Assembly: GCA_019429365.1 (NCBI GenBank)
Contig: JAHYJD010000023.1
Location: 1 to 39,477 of the forward strand
Reading direction: 5' to 3'
Length of the DNA: 39,477 bases
Origin: Bacteroidales bacterium
GTDB lineage: Bacteria; Bacteroidota; Bacteroidia; Bacteroidales; UBA7960
Below the pieces are notes generated by a model. It did no database searches and was not told the origin of the DNA. It saw only the letters and a list, made by a program, of their open reading frames with translations. Shown in pieces: positions 13,748-23,087 of the stretch. The first letter of the stretch is position 1. Every line of letters begins with the position of its first letter. Made by a program: the position numbers and the translations under genes.

Positions 13748-14822
13748 TTCAATTCCCATTTCCCTACCCACACTGATCATTGACCGGGCCATTGCCACTG
13801 CCAATATTGGGCGTATGCTGGCAAAGGCCCGTGTTGCCGGAGCGGTTCTGCGGCCACACTTTAAAACGCATCAGTCGCCCGAGGTGGGTCGCTGGTTCAG
13901 GAAGGAAGGAGTGGATCGCATTGCCGTTTCTTCAGTTTCAATGGCCAAAGAATTTGCCGCCAATGGCTGGAAAGACATTATGATCGCCTTTCCGGTGAAC
14001 CTGCGTGAGATGGATGAGATCAACGGCCTGGCAGCCCACCTGCACCTTGGCCTGGTGGTTTCAGCCCCAGGAGTGATGCCTGCACTTGCCGAATTGTTGC
14101 GCGCACCCGCTGATGTGTATTTGAAAATTGATGTGGGAACCCACCGAACCGGTTTTGATCCCCATGAATTGGACGCCATCAAGCAGGCCCTTGAGCAATC
14201 TGCCACAAACCCAATGATCACCATCGCCGGACTGGTGGCTCACGCCGGACATACCTATCACGCCAAAAGTCCCAATGAGATTCTGGCCATTCAGAAGGAT
14301 GCAATGGCTATATTGAATGGCCTGAAAAAGGTACTTTCTCAGAAGTTTCCGCGTTTGCTCATTTCTTGGGGCGATACGCCGTCCTGCTCATTGGCGTCTG
14401 AATTTTACGGGGCGGGAGAGTTGCGGCCGGGCAACTTTGTATATTATGACCTGATGCAATGGCAACTTGGAGTTTGCCGGCAAGAAGATATTGCCGCCGT
14501 AATGGCTGCACCGGTGGTGGCCTTGCACCCTGAACGCAATGAAATGGTGGTTTACGGTGGTGCCGTGCATTTGTCAAAAGAACAATCTCTTTGCCCCGAA
14601 GGCAAACCCCACTATGGTTTGTTGGTATTGCTTGATAATAGCGGCAAATGGTCCTTCCCGGAAAAGCCCTGTTATGTGCGGCGTATTTCGCAGGAACACG
14701 GGGTGATCAGCCTTCCGGCAGAAATGATGAAGCAGTTCAAGCCAGGCAACCTGGTTGGAATTGTCCCGGTACATTCGTGCCTGACGGCCGATCTGCTGAA
14801 AAATGAAACTATTTTTATCTAG
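13737..14822 (+). CDS. D-serine dehydratase-like / D-threonine-aldolase-fold PLP enzyme
   Basis: The 361-aa protein has an alanine-racemase-type barrel and a beta-domain. RPHFKTHQS carries the PLP Lys43; then DVGTHRTGF, GLVAHAGHTYHA, SWGDTPSC and RPGNFVYYD follow; the C-terminal domain has VVYGGAVHLSK and VPVHSCLTAD. His346 and Cys348 form a HxC metal pair. As far as I recall, eukaryotic-type D-serine dehydratase uses His and Cys for zinc, while D-threonine aldolases have Asp in the second place, so D-serine dehydratase (D-serine to pyruvate and ammonia) is favoured; this is an inference from one residue. The ATG at 13737 is chosen because upstream in-frame sequence is the 9-bp repeat. Its last 8 nt overlap the convergent sulP gene. 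Confidence 0.85.
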   Translation: MTTLSIPISLPTLIIDRAIATANIGRMLAKARVAGAVLRPHFKTHQSPEVGRWFRKEGVDRIAVSSVSMAKEFAANGWKDIMIAFPVNLREMDEINGLAAHLHLGLVVSAPGVMPALAELLRAPADVYLKIDVGTHRTGFDPHELDAIKQALEQSATNPMITIAGLVAHAGHTYHAKSPNEILAIQKDAMAILNGLKKVLSQKFPRLLISWGDTPSCSLASEFYGAGELRPGNFVYYDLMQWQLGVCRQEDIAAVMAAPVVALHPERNEMVVYGGAVHLSKEQSLCPEGKPHYGLLVLLDNSGKWSFPEKPCYVRRISQEHGVISLPAEMMKQFKPGNLVGIVPVHSCLTADLLKNETIFI

Positions 14823-16479
14823 GGCTTAGCACTTTTTCCAATAGTTGAATTGCCCTTTCCAGTGCCAGTTCAATATTGGGACATACATTTTCGTTCCCAA
14901 GCATTTTTACTATTCCTTCCTTTTCAAGGTCTTCTCTGGGTTTGGCCTGGAGGCCCGATATCAACACAATTATACCCTGGTTTCGACTGCGCCTGATAAA
15001 ATTTTTCAGGTTTTTCAGCCCGGTGGAGTCAATAAAGGGTACCCGTCGCATCCTGATAATTCGAATCTTGGGTTTTTGCCCCGACTGCTTTTCGGCTTCC
15101 TCAAATTTGTTGGCAATGCCGAAAAAGAAGGGGCCTTTGATCTGAAACACCTCCACCCCGGCGGGAATTTCCAGTGTTTCCTCATCATCCGAGAGGTGCG
15201 AGTGTTCATCCTCTACCTGGCTGCTTAGCACCTCAATGTCGGTGGTTTCTGATACCCTTCTTACAAAGAGGAACACCGCCATAAGCAAGCCGAATTGTAT
15301 AGCCACCGTAAGGTCAATAAAAACAGTAAGCAAAAAGGTGGTGAGCAGCACGGAAATATCACTTTTTGAATTCCGGAAAATGCCCTTGAATGAACGCCAC
15401 TCGCTCATGTTGTATGCCACAATCACCAATATCCCCGAAAGGGTTGCCAAAGGAATGAGTCTGGCCAGTTTTCCAAGAAAGAGCAGTATGAGCAACAGCA
15501 CCACCGCATGAATAATTCCTGCCATGGGGGTTTTACCGCCGTTGCGAATATTTACCATGGTACGGGCAATGGCGCCGGTGGCGGGAATTCCGCCAAAAAG
15601 GGGTGTAATGATATTAGCCACCCCTTGCGCAATAAGTTCGGTATTTGGGCGGTGGCGGTATCCGGTTGCACCATCGGCAACCATAGCCGAAAGCAGCGAC
15701 TCAATGGCGCCAAGTATGGCAATGGTAAAAGCGGGCATCAGCAGCATGCGGAAGGTGGAAAAGTCGATGCCCGGAATGCTGGGCGCCGGTATGCCGGCAC
15801 GGATCTCACCAAACTTGCTGCCAATGGTTTCCACCGGGAGCTGAAAATAATATACGGCCACAGTAGTAATCACAATGGCCACCAAAGAGCCAGGAATTAC
15901 CTTGTTGATCTTTTGCCAAAGCAGGCTTACTAGCAGGGTGCCCCCGGCAATGGCAAATGCATAGAGATTTACAGTACTTAAGTTCTCAAAATAAAATCCC
16001 CATTTCTCCACAAAGCTGGCTGGCACCTCTCCGCCGCCAAGGCCAAAAAAATCCTTAATCTGACTGGAGAAAATGATCACTGCGATGCCACTGGTAAACC
16101 CCACCACGATGGGGTAGGGCATAAACTGTATCACGCTGCCCAGCTTCAGAAAGCCCATGGCTACCAGCATAATGCCCGCCATAATGGTGGCAATGATCAG
16201 CCCCTGCACCCCAAATTGCTCCACAATGCCGTAAATGATTACAATAAAGGCGCCTGTGGGCCCGCCGATCTGCACCCGACTGCCGCCCAGAAAAGATATC
16301 AGAAAACCGGCAATAATGGCTGTAATCATACCCCTTTCGGGGGAAACGCCAGAGGCAATACCAAATGCAATGGCCAGTGGCAGGGCCACAATGCCAACAA
16401 TAATACCTGCGGTAAGGTCAGAGAAAAAGGTCTTACGGTCGTATTGTTTTATGGTGGTAAAAAACTTTGGTGAAAACAT
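14815..16479 (-). CDS. SulP family inorganic anion transporter with STAS domain
   Basis: The 554-aa protein is a full-length SulP (SLC26-like) permease. The membrane domain (about 1-400) starts with DLTAGIIVGIVALPLAIAFG, includes FLGGSRVQIGGPTGAF and VADGATGYRHRPNTELIAQG, and has 10 to 14 hydrophobic segments. The cytoplasmic STAS domain (about 440-550) ends with MRRVPFIDSTGLKNL, including the conserved DSTG phospho/nucleotide-interaction motif. Family members carry sulfate, bicarbonate or dicarboxylates in the inner membrane; the substrate cannot be decided from sequence. It overlaps the convergent D-serine dehydratase-like gene by 8 nt and is divergent from the acyl-CoA synthetase, with 164 nt between the two starts. 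Confidence 0.94.
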   Translation of the reverse strand: MFSPKFFTTIKQYDRKTFFSDLTAGIIVGIVALPLAIAFGIASGVSPERGMITAIIAGFLISFLGGSRVQIGGPTGAFIVIIYGIVEQFGVQGLIIATIMAGIMLVAMGFLKLGSVIQFMPYPIVVGFTSGIAVIIFSSQIKDFFGLGGGEVPASFVEKWGFYFENLSTVNLYAFAIAGGTLLVSLLWQKINKVIPGSLVAIVITTVAVYYFQLPVETIGSKFGEIRAGIPAPSIPGIDFSTFRMLLMPAFTIAILGAIESLLSAMVADGATGYRHRPNTELIAQGVANIITPLFGGIPATGAIARTMVNIRNGGKTPMAGIIHAVVLLLILLFLGKLARLIPLATLSGILVIVAYNMSEWRSFKGIFRNSKSDISVLLTTFLLTVFIDLTVAIQFGLLMAVFLFVRRVSETTDIEVLSSQVEDEHSHLSDDEETLEIPAGVEVFQIKGPFFFGIANKFEEAEKQSGQKPKIRIIRMRRVPFIDSTGLKNLKNFIRRSRNQGIIVLISGLQAKPREDLEKEGIVKMLGNENVCPNIELALERAIQLLEKVLSPR

Positions 16480-16643
16480 ATTTAACGTCGATAAGGTATC
16501 TGAAAATGTCGTTAGTTTCTGAATTAAAAAAATTACGATAAAATAAATTTAAAAATCAATGCAAAATTAACTGATTTGTTACGATATTAGCATTTCTAAA
16601 TGGAAGCCTTTAAAATCCCATTTTAAAAACCAAAATCAAAGCA

Positions 16644-18572
16644 ATGGAACACAGTAGTTTACCCCAACTGTTTGAAGCGAGCGTAAAGAAGTTTCCCGAC
16701 AATGTTTTGCTTTGGGAGAAAAAAAACACAGAATATCGTGGAACGACCTATAAAGAAGCCCACGAGAGGGTGATGCGCCTGGCCGCAGGTTTCTTAACAA
16801 TGGGCCTTAAACGGGGCGATCGCGTGGCCCTGATCTCTGAAGGCCGCAACGACTGGGTGGTTGGCGAACTGGCTTTGCTGTTTTGCAATGCAGCAAGTGT
16901 GCCCCTGTCAGTAAGGCTCGAAGAACCCGGCGACCTGATTTTCCGTATTACCCATTCAGGCTGCAAAGGGGTGATCGTTTCGGGCAATCACAAAAGCAAG
17001 GTGTTCAATATTATTGAGCAGATCAAAACTGTCGAATTTATTTTGTTGCTCGACGCACCCGAAGAAGAAATTACCGACCCGCTTTTGAAGGACAAAGTGG
17101 TGGTGATTGATGATCTGCTTGTAAAAGGGGAAGAATTTCTTAAGGAAAATAAGGAGAAACTGGAGGAAGTAAAAAACAGCGTGGGTCCCAACGACTATGC
17201 CAATATTTGCTATACTTCAGGAACCACCGCCGATCCAAAGGGTATCGTTCTTACCCACCTCAACTACTTGCGTAATGTGGAGCAAGGAACAGCCATTTTT
17301 GACGTGCCTTCGTATTATACTTCCCTGCATATACTGCCATGGGACCATAGCTTTGCCCACACCGTTGGCATTTATGCGCTTATCAGAAACGGTGCAAGTA
17401 TTGCCTCTGTTAAGGTAGGTAAAACCCTCAACGAAACCTTGCGAAATGTGCCCATAAACATCAGGGAGGTGAGACCCTATTTTCTGCTGAGCGTTCCTTC
17501 CCTGGCTAAAAATTTCAGGAAAAATATTGAAAAAGGGGTGAAGGACAAGGGCGCCATTGCCTGGGCACTGTTTAATGCTGGCCTGAAGGTGGCTTATGCT
17601 TACAACCTCGAAGGACATAACAAAGGCAAGGGCCTCCGGATTTTGCTCAAACCCATTTACCAGCTGTTTAATGCCATTCTTTTCAATAAGATAAAGGCCA
17701 ATTTTGGCGGTCGGCTGCGTTTCTTTGTGGGCGGTGGGGCCTTGCTCGACATAGATCTGCAGCGTTTCTATTATGCCATTGGCATTCCAATGTATCAGGG
17801 CTACGGACTTACCGAAGCGGCTCCGATAATTTCTTCCAATACGCCCGACTTTCATAAGCTGGGCTCTTCGGGCAAGGTGGTGCCATGGCTCGACCTGAAG
17901 ATTTGCGATGAAGATGGAGGTGAGCTTCCTATCGGAGAGCAGGGCGAGATCGTTATTCGTGGCGACAATGTAATGGCTGGCTACTGGGCCAACGAAAAAG
18001 CCACCCGCGAAACCATTCGCGACGGATGGCTATATACCGGCGATTTGGGCTACCTCGATCAGGATGGATACCTCTATGTGCTGGGCCGCAGCAAGAGCCT
18101 GCTCATTGGCAGCGATGGCGAAAAATACAGCCCGGAAGGCATTGAAGAGGCAATGGTAGAGCAAATTCCCTACTTCGATCAGGTTATGCTTTACAACAAC
18201 CAGAACCAGTATACCGTGGCGCTGGTGGTTGTAAACAAAGCCAAACTGAGGGAGTTTTTGCAAAAGAACAAGCTTGACCCGAAATCTGAGTCGGCCCAGA
18301 CGGCCGCCCTGATAAAGATGCGCTCGGAAATCGACCGTTTCATGCCCGGCGGAGAGTTTGGCGGCATTTTTCCGGCGCGCTGGCTGCCAGCAGCAGTGGC
18401 TTTCCTCGATGAGCCCTTCAGCGATCAAAACAAGCTGATGAACAGCACCATGAAAATCGTAAGGCCAGCTATTGTTAAATACCACAAAGAAGCCCTTGAT
18501 TTCCTGTTTACGCCCGAAGGCAAGGAACTGATGAATCCCAGCAACAGGGAGGTGGTTTCCCGCCTTGGGTAA
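16644..18572 (+). CDS. Long-chain fatty-acid--CoA ligase (AMP-forming)
   Basis: The 642-aa protein is an ANL-superfamily adenylate-forming enzyme of the long-chain acyl-CoA synthetase type. The ATP/AMP motif YTSGTTADPKG is at residues 190-200, the A5 motif GYGLTE at 385-390, the A7 motif YTGDLG at 463-468, and the hinge/A8 region at VLGRSKSLLIGSDGEKYSPEGIEE (478-501). It activates fatty acids to acyl-CoA through acyl-adenylate at the inner face of the membrane. The segment around 305-350 (Lys-rich, long helix) is typical of the longer bacterial and eukaryotic-like synthetases. The start ATG is 23 nt after a run of A/T-rich non-coding DNA; no good promoter is visible. Chain length is not determinable. 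Confidence 0.92.
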   Translation: MEHSSLPQLFEASVKKFPDNVLLWEKKNTEYRGTTYKEAHERVMRLAAGFLTMGLKRGDRVALISEGRNDWVVGELALLFCNAASVPLSVRLEEPGDLIFRITHSGCKGVIVSGNHKSKVFNIIEQIKTVEFILLLDAPEEEITDPLLKDKVVVIDDLLVKGEEFLKENKEKLEEVKNSVGPNDYANICYTSGTTADPKGIVLTHLNYLRNVEQGTAIFDVPSYYTSLHILPWDHSFAHTVGIYALIRNGASIASVKVGKTLNETLRNVPINIREVRPYFLLSVPSLAKNFRKNIEKGVKDKGAIAWALFNAGLKVAYAYNLEGHNKGKGLRILLKPIYQLFNAILFNKIKANFGGRLRFFVGGGALLDIDLQRFYYAIGIPMYQGYGLTEAAPIISSNTPDFHKLGSSGKVVPWLDLKICDEDGGELPIGEQGEIVIRGDNVMAGYWANEKATRETIRDGWLYTGDLGYLDQDGYLYVLGRSKSLLIGSDGEKYSPEGIEEAMVEQIPYFDQVMLYNNQNQYTVALVVVNKAKLREFLQKNKLDPKSESAQTAALIKMRSEIDRFMPGGEFGGIFPARWLPAAVAFLDEPFSDQNKLMNSTMKIVRPAIVKYHKEALDFLFTPEGKELMNPSNREVVSRLG

Positions 18573-18657
18573 TTTTCATTTTTGTGGGATGATTTCTTTT
18601 CTCCGGCATTTTTGCTGGGGAATGGCCTGATTATGCCGATAATGGGTAATTTTGCCC

Positions 18658-19911
18658 GTGGAAAAGATTGATTTGAACATACCTTTCGAGATCTCCGGTT
18701 TGCGAATCGAGGATTTCACCTATGAACTCCCCCCTGAGCGAATCGCCTCCTTCCCGCTGGAAAAACGCGACCAATCCAGGCTGCTGGTTTGTAAGGAACC
18801 AGAAATTACTTCATCTCGCTTTCATAAGCTGGCCGACTTCCTTGAGCCTGGCAGCCTCATGGTGCTGAACAATACCAGGGTAGTGCAGGCCCGCCTGGAG
18901 TTTTTCAAGGAAACCGGCGCCCGCATCGAAATTTTCTGCCTCGAGCCACTTACACCTGTAACTGATGTGCAGCAGGCCCTGGGCCATTTGAGCCCTGTAA
19001 CCTGGCAGTGCCTGGTGGGTAACGCCAAAAAATGGAAAAACGGACAGCTTTCGCTGGAAAATAAAGTAAGCGAACTGAAGCTTTCAGCAGAAATGCTTTC
19101 CCGTAAGGGTGAAGAATTTGAAATTGCATTCTCGTGGCAGCCAGGCAGCCTTAGTTTTGGCGAAGTACTAGAGCAGGCCGGAAAAACCCCCCTTCCGCCA
19201 TACATTACCCGCGAAGCCAGCGAAGGCGACAAAAAAACCTATCAGACCGTTTTTGCCAAAGACGATGGCTCAGTGGCTGCACCTACCGCCGGACTGCATT
19301 TTACACCCGAAGTTTTTAAAAGCCTTGGACTGAAAGGCATCGATCACCGGTTTCTTACCCTGCATGTGGGCGCCGGAACCTTTAAGCCGGTATCGTGCCA
19401 TACTATTGGCGGGCACCAGATGCACAGCGAGCAGTTCCTGGTAGACCGCTCGTTGGTCGAGGCGCTGATTAACCATCAGGGCAAAGTGATTGGCGTGGGC
19501 ACCACCAGCATGCGCACCCTCGAAAGTCTTTACTGGCTGGGCCTGAAGCTGCTCAACGGCTACCGCCCCGGGAATGACCCCGCCCAGATCGGGCAATGGG
19601 AACCCTATTTGCCAGGCCTGAAACCAGAACCAAAAGAAGCCCTTAAAGCAATTATAGACTGGTTCGAAAGAAATGGGGTGAATGCCCTGCAGGGCGAAAC
19701 ATCCCTGATTATTGTTCCGGGCTATAAGTTCAGGTTGGTCGATGTGCTGGTTACCAACTTTCATCAGCCGCGCAGCACACTGCTGTTGCTGGTGGCGGCC
19801 TTTGCCGGCCCGGTTTGGAAAGCCGCCTACCAATTTGCATTGAATAACGACTTCCGATTTCTGAGCTATGGCGATAGTTGCCTGTTTTTCAGGAATGAAA
19901 AGGAATCTTAA
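18658..19911 (+). CDS. queA: S-adenosylmethionine:tRNA ribosyltransferase-isomerase (QueA family)
   Basis: QueA motifs are intact: DFTYELPPERIA at the N-terminus, SRLLV, LVLNNTRVVQARL-like MVLNNTRVVQARL, AAPTAGLHFT, HVGAGTFKPV, MHSE, GTTSMRTLES and TNFHQPRSTLLLL. The enzyme transfers and rearranges the ribosyl part of SAM onto preQ1 in tRNA to make epoxyqueuosine. At about 417 aa it is longer than classic QueA (about 350), with an extra segment between LEPLTPVTD and LVGNAKKW, as seen in a second Bacteroidota paralog class, so its exact role may differ. There is no in-frame ATG near the family N-terminus: candidates are TTG 18652, GTG 18658 and TTG 18673 or 18697. A TAATTTTG box at 18647-18654 would even favour a later start. 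I give GTG 18658 with low certainty. Confidence 0.88.
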   Translation: MEKIDLNIPFEISGLRIEDFTYELPPERIASFPLEKRDQSRLLVCKEPEITSSRFHKLADFLEPGSLMVLNNTRVVQARLEFFKETGARIEIFCLEPLTPVTDVQQALGHLSPVTWQCLVGNAKKWKNGQLSLENKVSELKLSAEMLSRKGEEFEIAFSWQPGSLSFGEVLEQAGKTPLPPYITREASEGDKKTYQTVFAKDDGSVAAPTAGLHFTPEVFKSLGLKGIDHRFLTLHVGAGTFKPVSCHTIGGHQMHSEQFLVDRSLVEALINHQGKVIGVGTTSMRTLESLYWLGLKLLNGYRPGNDPAQIGQWEPYLPGLKPEPKEALKAIIDWFERNGVNALQGETSLIIVPGYKFRLVDVLVTNFHQPRSTLLLLVAAFAGPVWKAAYQFALNNDFRFLSYGDSCLFFRNEKES

Positions 19912-19947
19912 GAAATACTGCCAATATTAACCTAAATCTGTAGCGTT

Positions 19948-20649
19948 TTGGATATTTTCGGAAAAGCATTCAGGGATTTTCTTAGCGGCGATGTCAAGGC
20001 GGTCATAAAGGTTCACCTTGATGTTTCCGAACCTGATGAATTGCCGGTTGCATATTTTTTCCGGTCTTATGACGATATGCCTAAATGGGAGCAGATAGCA
20101 ATTGACAGCTGTTATGGCCGGGTGCTCGATGCGGGGGCGGGAGCAGGCGCCCATGCTTTGGCATTGCAGCAAAAAGGGCTTGAAGTAGTGGCCCTCGACA
20201 TTTCCGCAGGAGGAGTGGAGGTGATGAAAGAGTTAGGTGTTAAGAACGCAATCTGCCAGGATTTTTTTCAGTTTCGGGAAAAGGGCTTTGACACCCTGTT
20301 ATTTCTGATGAATGGCGCAGGCATGGCCGGAAAACTCGAAGGCCTGAAAAAATTATTAAGCCATGCAAAAAAAATGTTGAACCCTAATGGGCAAATACTG
20401 ATTGAATCCACTGATTTAATCTATCTTTTCGAGGAGGAGGATGGAAGCTACCTGATTCCAATGCAGGAAAATTATTACGGAGAAGTTTCGTACCAACTCG
20501 AATACAAAGGCAGAAAGGCCAGACCTTTCCCTTGGCTTTTTGTGGATTTTGACCACCTGGCCGATGCTGCACTAAAGGCGGGTTTTTCTTTTCAGTTGCT
20601 CTATGTGGGTGAAACCCACAACTACCTTGCCCGACTGGCGCTTGAATAA
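19948..20649 (+). CDS. Class I SAM-dependent methyltransferase, substrate unknown
   Basis: The 233-aa protein has a Rossmann methyltransferase core: VLDAGAGAGAHALAL (motif I, about 60-74), the acidic VVALDISAGG (motif II), DTLLFLMNGAGMAG (motif IV region) and MLNPNGQILIEST (motif VI). It lacks signals that would name a substrate. It starts 36 nt after the QueA-family gene and 15 nt before mnmD, so the three probably form an operon concerned with tRNA or nucleoside modification; that link is positional only. The start is a TTG, since the first in-frame ATG would remove the N-terminal 42 residues; the assignment of start is uncertain. Confidence 0.8.
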   Translation: MDIFGKAFRDFLSGDVKAVIKVHLDVSEPDELPVAYFFRSYDDMPKWEQIAIDSCYGRVLDAGAGAGAHALALQQKGLEVVALDISAGGVEVMKELGVKNAICQDFFQFREKGFDTLLFLMNGAGMAGKLEGLKKLLSHAKKMLNPNGQILIESTDLIYLFEEEDGSYLIPMQENYYGEVSYQLEYKGRKARPFPWLFVDFDHLADAALKAGFSFQLLYVGETHNYLARLALE

Positions 20650-20664
20650 GAAAATTATTGCTAA

Positions 20665-21348
20665 ATGCAAAAGAATTTTCAGCGACGCATTGTCAAAACA
20701 GATGATGGCTCCCATACCCTCGAACTGGTGGGTATGGACGAGCATTACCATTCCACCTTCGGTGCGGTGCAGGAAAGCAGGCACGTGTTTATTCAACATG
20801 GTTTGCTAGCCCTTTCGGGGAAAAATGCGGTGGTGAATATTCTGGAAATTGGTTTTGGCACGGGCCTGAACGCTTTGCTTACGCTTCTGGAGGCCGAAAA
20901 AGCGAAACAGCAGGTGGTTTATCATGCCCTGGAACCTTTTCCGCTACAGCGAGAAGAATATGAATTGCTGAACTATCCGGCGCTGATGAAAAAGGAAGGC
21001 CTGCAGCAGACTTTCATAAATTTTCACGAAAGTGAATGGGATAATGATATAGAGATTTCACCGGGTTTTACGCTGAGGAAAAAAAGCAGCGGCCTGGGGG
21101 AAGCAAACTTGCCAGCCAATTTTTTTCACCTCGTTTATTTCGATGCTTTTGGGCCCGACACACAGCCTGAACTCTGGACCCAACCCATGTTTGAAAAGCT
21201 ATTTTTGGCAATGACGGCCGGCGGCATACTCACCACCTATTGTGCCAAGGGCAGCGTAAGAAGAGCCATGAAAGCCAGCGGCCTGGCCGTAGAAAAACTG
21301 CCCGGCCCGCCTGGAAAGCGCGAAATGACAAGGGCAGTAAAGCGGTGA
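20665..21348 (+). CDS. mnmD: tRNA (5-methylaminomethyl-2-thiouridine)(34)-methyltransferase MnmD
   Basis: The 227-aa protein is the stand-alone methyltransferase equivalent to the N-terminal half of MnmC. Recognisable features are DEHYHSTFGAVQESRHVFI near the N-terminus, LEIGFGTGLNALLTL (SAM site), YFDAFGPDTQPELWT (active-site segment) and the C-terminal YCAKGSVRRAMKASG with LPGPPGKREMTRA. It methylates nm5s2U to mnm5s2U at the wobble position of Lys, Glu and Gln tRNAs in the cytoplasm. The FAD-dependent MnmC half is absent, as usual in this phylum. It follows the methyltransferase gene by 15 nt and converges on a tRNA-Tyr gene 22 nt downstream. Confidence 0.95.
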   Translation: MQKNFQRRIVKTDDGSHTLELVGMDEHYHSTFGAVQESRHVFIQHGLLALSGKNAVVNILEIGFGTGLNALLTLLEAEKAKQQVVYHALEPFPLQREEYELLNYPALMKKEGLQQTFINFHESEWDNDIEISPGFTLRKKSSGLGEANLPANFFHLVYFDAFGPDTQPELWTQPMFEKLFLAMTAGGILTTYCAKGSVRRAMKASGLAVEKLPGPPGKREMTRAVKR

Positions 21349-21370
21349 AGAAAAGAAGTTGAAAAAATGT

Positions 21371-21455
21371 TGGTGGGGGGAGGAGGATTCGAACCTCCGA
21401 AGGCTTAGCCAACAGATTTACAGTCTGCCCCATTTGACCGCTCTGGAATCCCCCC
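21371..21455 (-). tRNA. tRNA-Tyr (GTA anticodon), CCA encoded
   Basis: The 85-nt gene folds as a class II tRNA. The acceptor GGGGGGA pairs with TCCCCCC, the anticodon stem-loop contains CTGTAAA with anticodon GTA, there is a variable arm of about 14 nt (TTGGCTAAGCCTTC region), the T arm is GGAGG TTCGAAT CCTCC, and the 3' end ACCA is encoded. It is a single tRNA gene between mnmD and the carboxylase operon; in many Bacteroidota a tRNA-Tyr sits in a tRNA cluster before tuf, which is not the case here. Confidence 0.97.
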
Positions 21456-21486
21456 ATTAAATTAAAATCGTCCCGCAAGGGGAGTG

Positions 21487-21503
21487 CAAAAATAACAAAA
21501 ATA
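21487..21503 (-). promoter_or_regulatory. Two -7 boxes upstream of tRNA-Tyr
   Basis: On the minus strand TATTTTTG occurs twice, at 21503-21496 and 21494-21487, one base apart. The nearer box would start a transcript close to 21480, about 25 nt before the mature tRNA. A TTG at 21512-21510 is somewhat too close to serve as a consensus -33. Confidence 0.45.
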
Positions 21504-21519
21504 CTTTTGCAACAGATTT

Positions 21520-21540
21520 ATTTCCCTTTTTCAGGGAAAT
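21520..21540 (-). terminator. Hairpin abutting the stop of the carboxyltransferase gene
   Basis: ATTTCCCT (21520-21527) and AGGGAAAT (21533-21540) form a perfect 8-bp stem with a 5-nt loop, directly next to the stop codon. The U-tract is poor, so it may act as a weak terminator or a 3' processing barrier before the tRNA promoter. Confidence 0.5.
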
Positions 21541-23076
21541 TTAAAGCGGAATATTCCCATGCTTCTTTGGCGGAGATGTTTCGCGTTTGTTCTCGCACAT
21601 TTCCAGCGCCTGGATAAGCTTTAGCCTGGTTTGGCTCGGGTGGATCACCTCATCAATATAGCCCAGGCCGGCAGCCTTGAAGGGTGTGCAGAAAGTGTTT
21701 TTGTAATCCTCAACAGCCTTTGCCTTACCTGCCTCATCCAGTTTGTCGCGATACAGGATGTTCACTGCCCCATCAGGCCCCATCACGGCAATTTCGGCGG
21801 TTGGGTAGCTGTAGTTTACATCGCCGCCCAGGTGCTTGCTCGACATCACAATATAGGCTCCGCCATAGGCCTTTCGGGTAACTACCGAAATCTTTGGCAC
21901 AGTGGCTTCCGCGTAAGCATAAAGCAACTTGGCGCCGTGCTTTATTATACCACCAAATTCCTGGTCGGTACCCGGCAGAAATCCCGGCACATCCTCAAAA
22001 GTGATGAGCGGAATATTGAATGAGTCGCAAAACCTTACAAAACGAGAAGCTTTAAGTGAAGCATCAATGTCAATAACTCCGGCCAGCATGGCAGGCTGGT
22101 TGGCCACAATACCCACGGGTTTGCCGTAAAGGCGCGCAAAACCAACAATAATATTCTGTGCATAATGTTGCTGCACCTCAAAAAAGTTATGATCATCAAC
22201 CACGGTGGTAATGATCTCCTTCATGTCGTAAGGCTTATTCGGGTCCTCGGGTATGAGGTCGGTGAGCTTGTCGTCCTGCCGGTGGGCCGAGTCGGTACAT
22301 GGCTTCACGGGCGGGTCTTCCATGTTGTTTGATGGCAGGAAGCTAAGCAGCTCCCTAATCATCATCATGGCCTGCTGGTCGTCGTCAGCGGTAAAGTGGG
22401 CCACCCCGCTCTTGGTGTTGTGGGTCATGGCTCCGCCCAGCTCTTCCTTGGTCACCTCTTCGTGGGTAACGGTCTTGATCACATCGGGGCCGGTCACAAA
22501 CATATAGCTGGTTTTCCTGGTCATGAAAATGAAATCGGTGATGGCCGGCGAATACACAGCGCCACCGGCACAAGGCCCCAGAATGGCCGATATTTGCGGC
22601 ACCACGCCGCTGGCCTGCACGTTGCGGTAAAAAATGTCGCCATAACCGGCAAGACTCTCCACACCCTCCTGAATACGAGCCCCGCCACTGTCGTTCAGAC
22701 CAATGATGGGCGCTCCCATTTTCATGGCAAGTTCCATCACCTTTATGATCTTGTTGGCATTGGTGCGGCTGAGCGAGCCTCCGAACACCGTGAAATCCTG
22801 TGCAAAGACATACACCAGGCGGCCATCGATCTTACCATGACCGGTCACAATACCATCGCCCGGAATCTTTTGCTTCTCCATGCCAAAGTCGGTGCATTTG
22901 TGCACTACGAATTTGTCAAGTTCTACAAAGGTTTTTGGGTCGAGCAGGTCTTTGATGCGCTCGCGGGCGGTTTTGCGGCCCGACTCGTGAATTTTTGCAA
23001 TTCGCTCTTCGCCGCCGCCAAGCTCTGCGGCAAGGTTCTTATTCTCAAGTTCTTTGTATTTTTCTTTCAATGACAT
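21541..23076 (-). CDS. Acyl-CoA (propionyl-CoA-type) carboxylase, carboxyltransferase subunit
   Basis: The 511-aa protein is a full carboxyltransferase beta subunit with both crotonase-like halves. Seen in order: [75 protein letters not shown] (first oxyanion hole), [15 protein letters not shown], then [44 protein letters not shown] (second oxyanion hole) and [17 protein letters not shown]. It transfers carboxyl from biotin to an acyl-CoA or the reverse. The Asp in SSKHLGGD fits propionyl-CoA preference, but methylmalonyl-CoA decarboxylase use is also possible in this phylum. It is the last gene of a three-gene operon, 11 nt after the BCCP gene. Confidence 0.95.
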   Translation of the reverse strand: MSLKEKYKELENKNLAAELGGGEERIAKIHESGRKTARERIKDLLDPKTFVELDKFVVHKCTDFGMEKQKIPGDGIVTGHGKIDGRLVYVFAQDFTVFGGSLSRTNANKIIKVMELAMKMGAPIIGLNDSGGARIQEGVESLAGYGDIFYRNVQASGVVPQISAILGPCAGGAVYSPAITDFIFMTRKTSYMFVTGPDVIKTVTHEEVTKEELGGAMTHNTKSGVAHFTADDDQQAMMMIRELLSFLPSNNMEDPPVKPCTDSAHRQDDKLTDLIPEDPNKPYDMKEIITTVVDDHNFFEVQQHYAQNIIVGFARLYGKPVGIVANQPAMLAGVIDIDASLKASRFVRFCDSFNIPLITFEDVPGFLPGTDQEFGGIIKHGAKLLYAYAEATVPKISVVTRKAYGGAYIVMSSKHLGGDVNYSYPTAEIAVMGPDGAVNILYRDKLDEAGKAKAVEDYKNTFCTPFKAAGLGYIDEVIHPSQTRLKLIQALEMCENKRETSPPKKHGNIPL

Positions 23077-23087
23077 ATCTTGTATTT

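Noticed and set aside
21371-21455. Idea that the D-rich class II tRNA could be tRNA-Leu or tRNA-Ser
   Set aside because: The loop CTGTAAA gives anticodon GTA, which is tyrosine; the long variable arm is normal for bacterial tRNA-Tyr.
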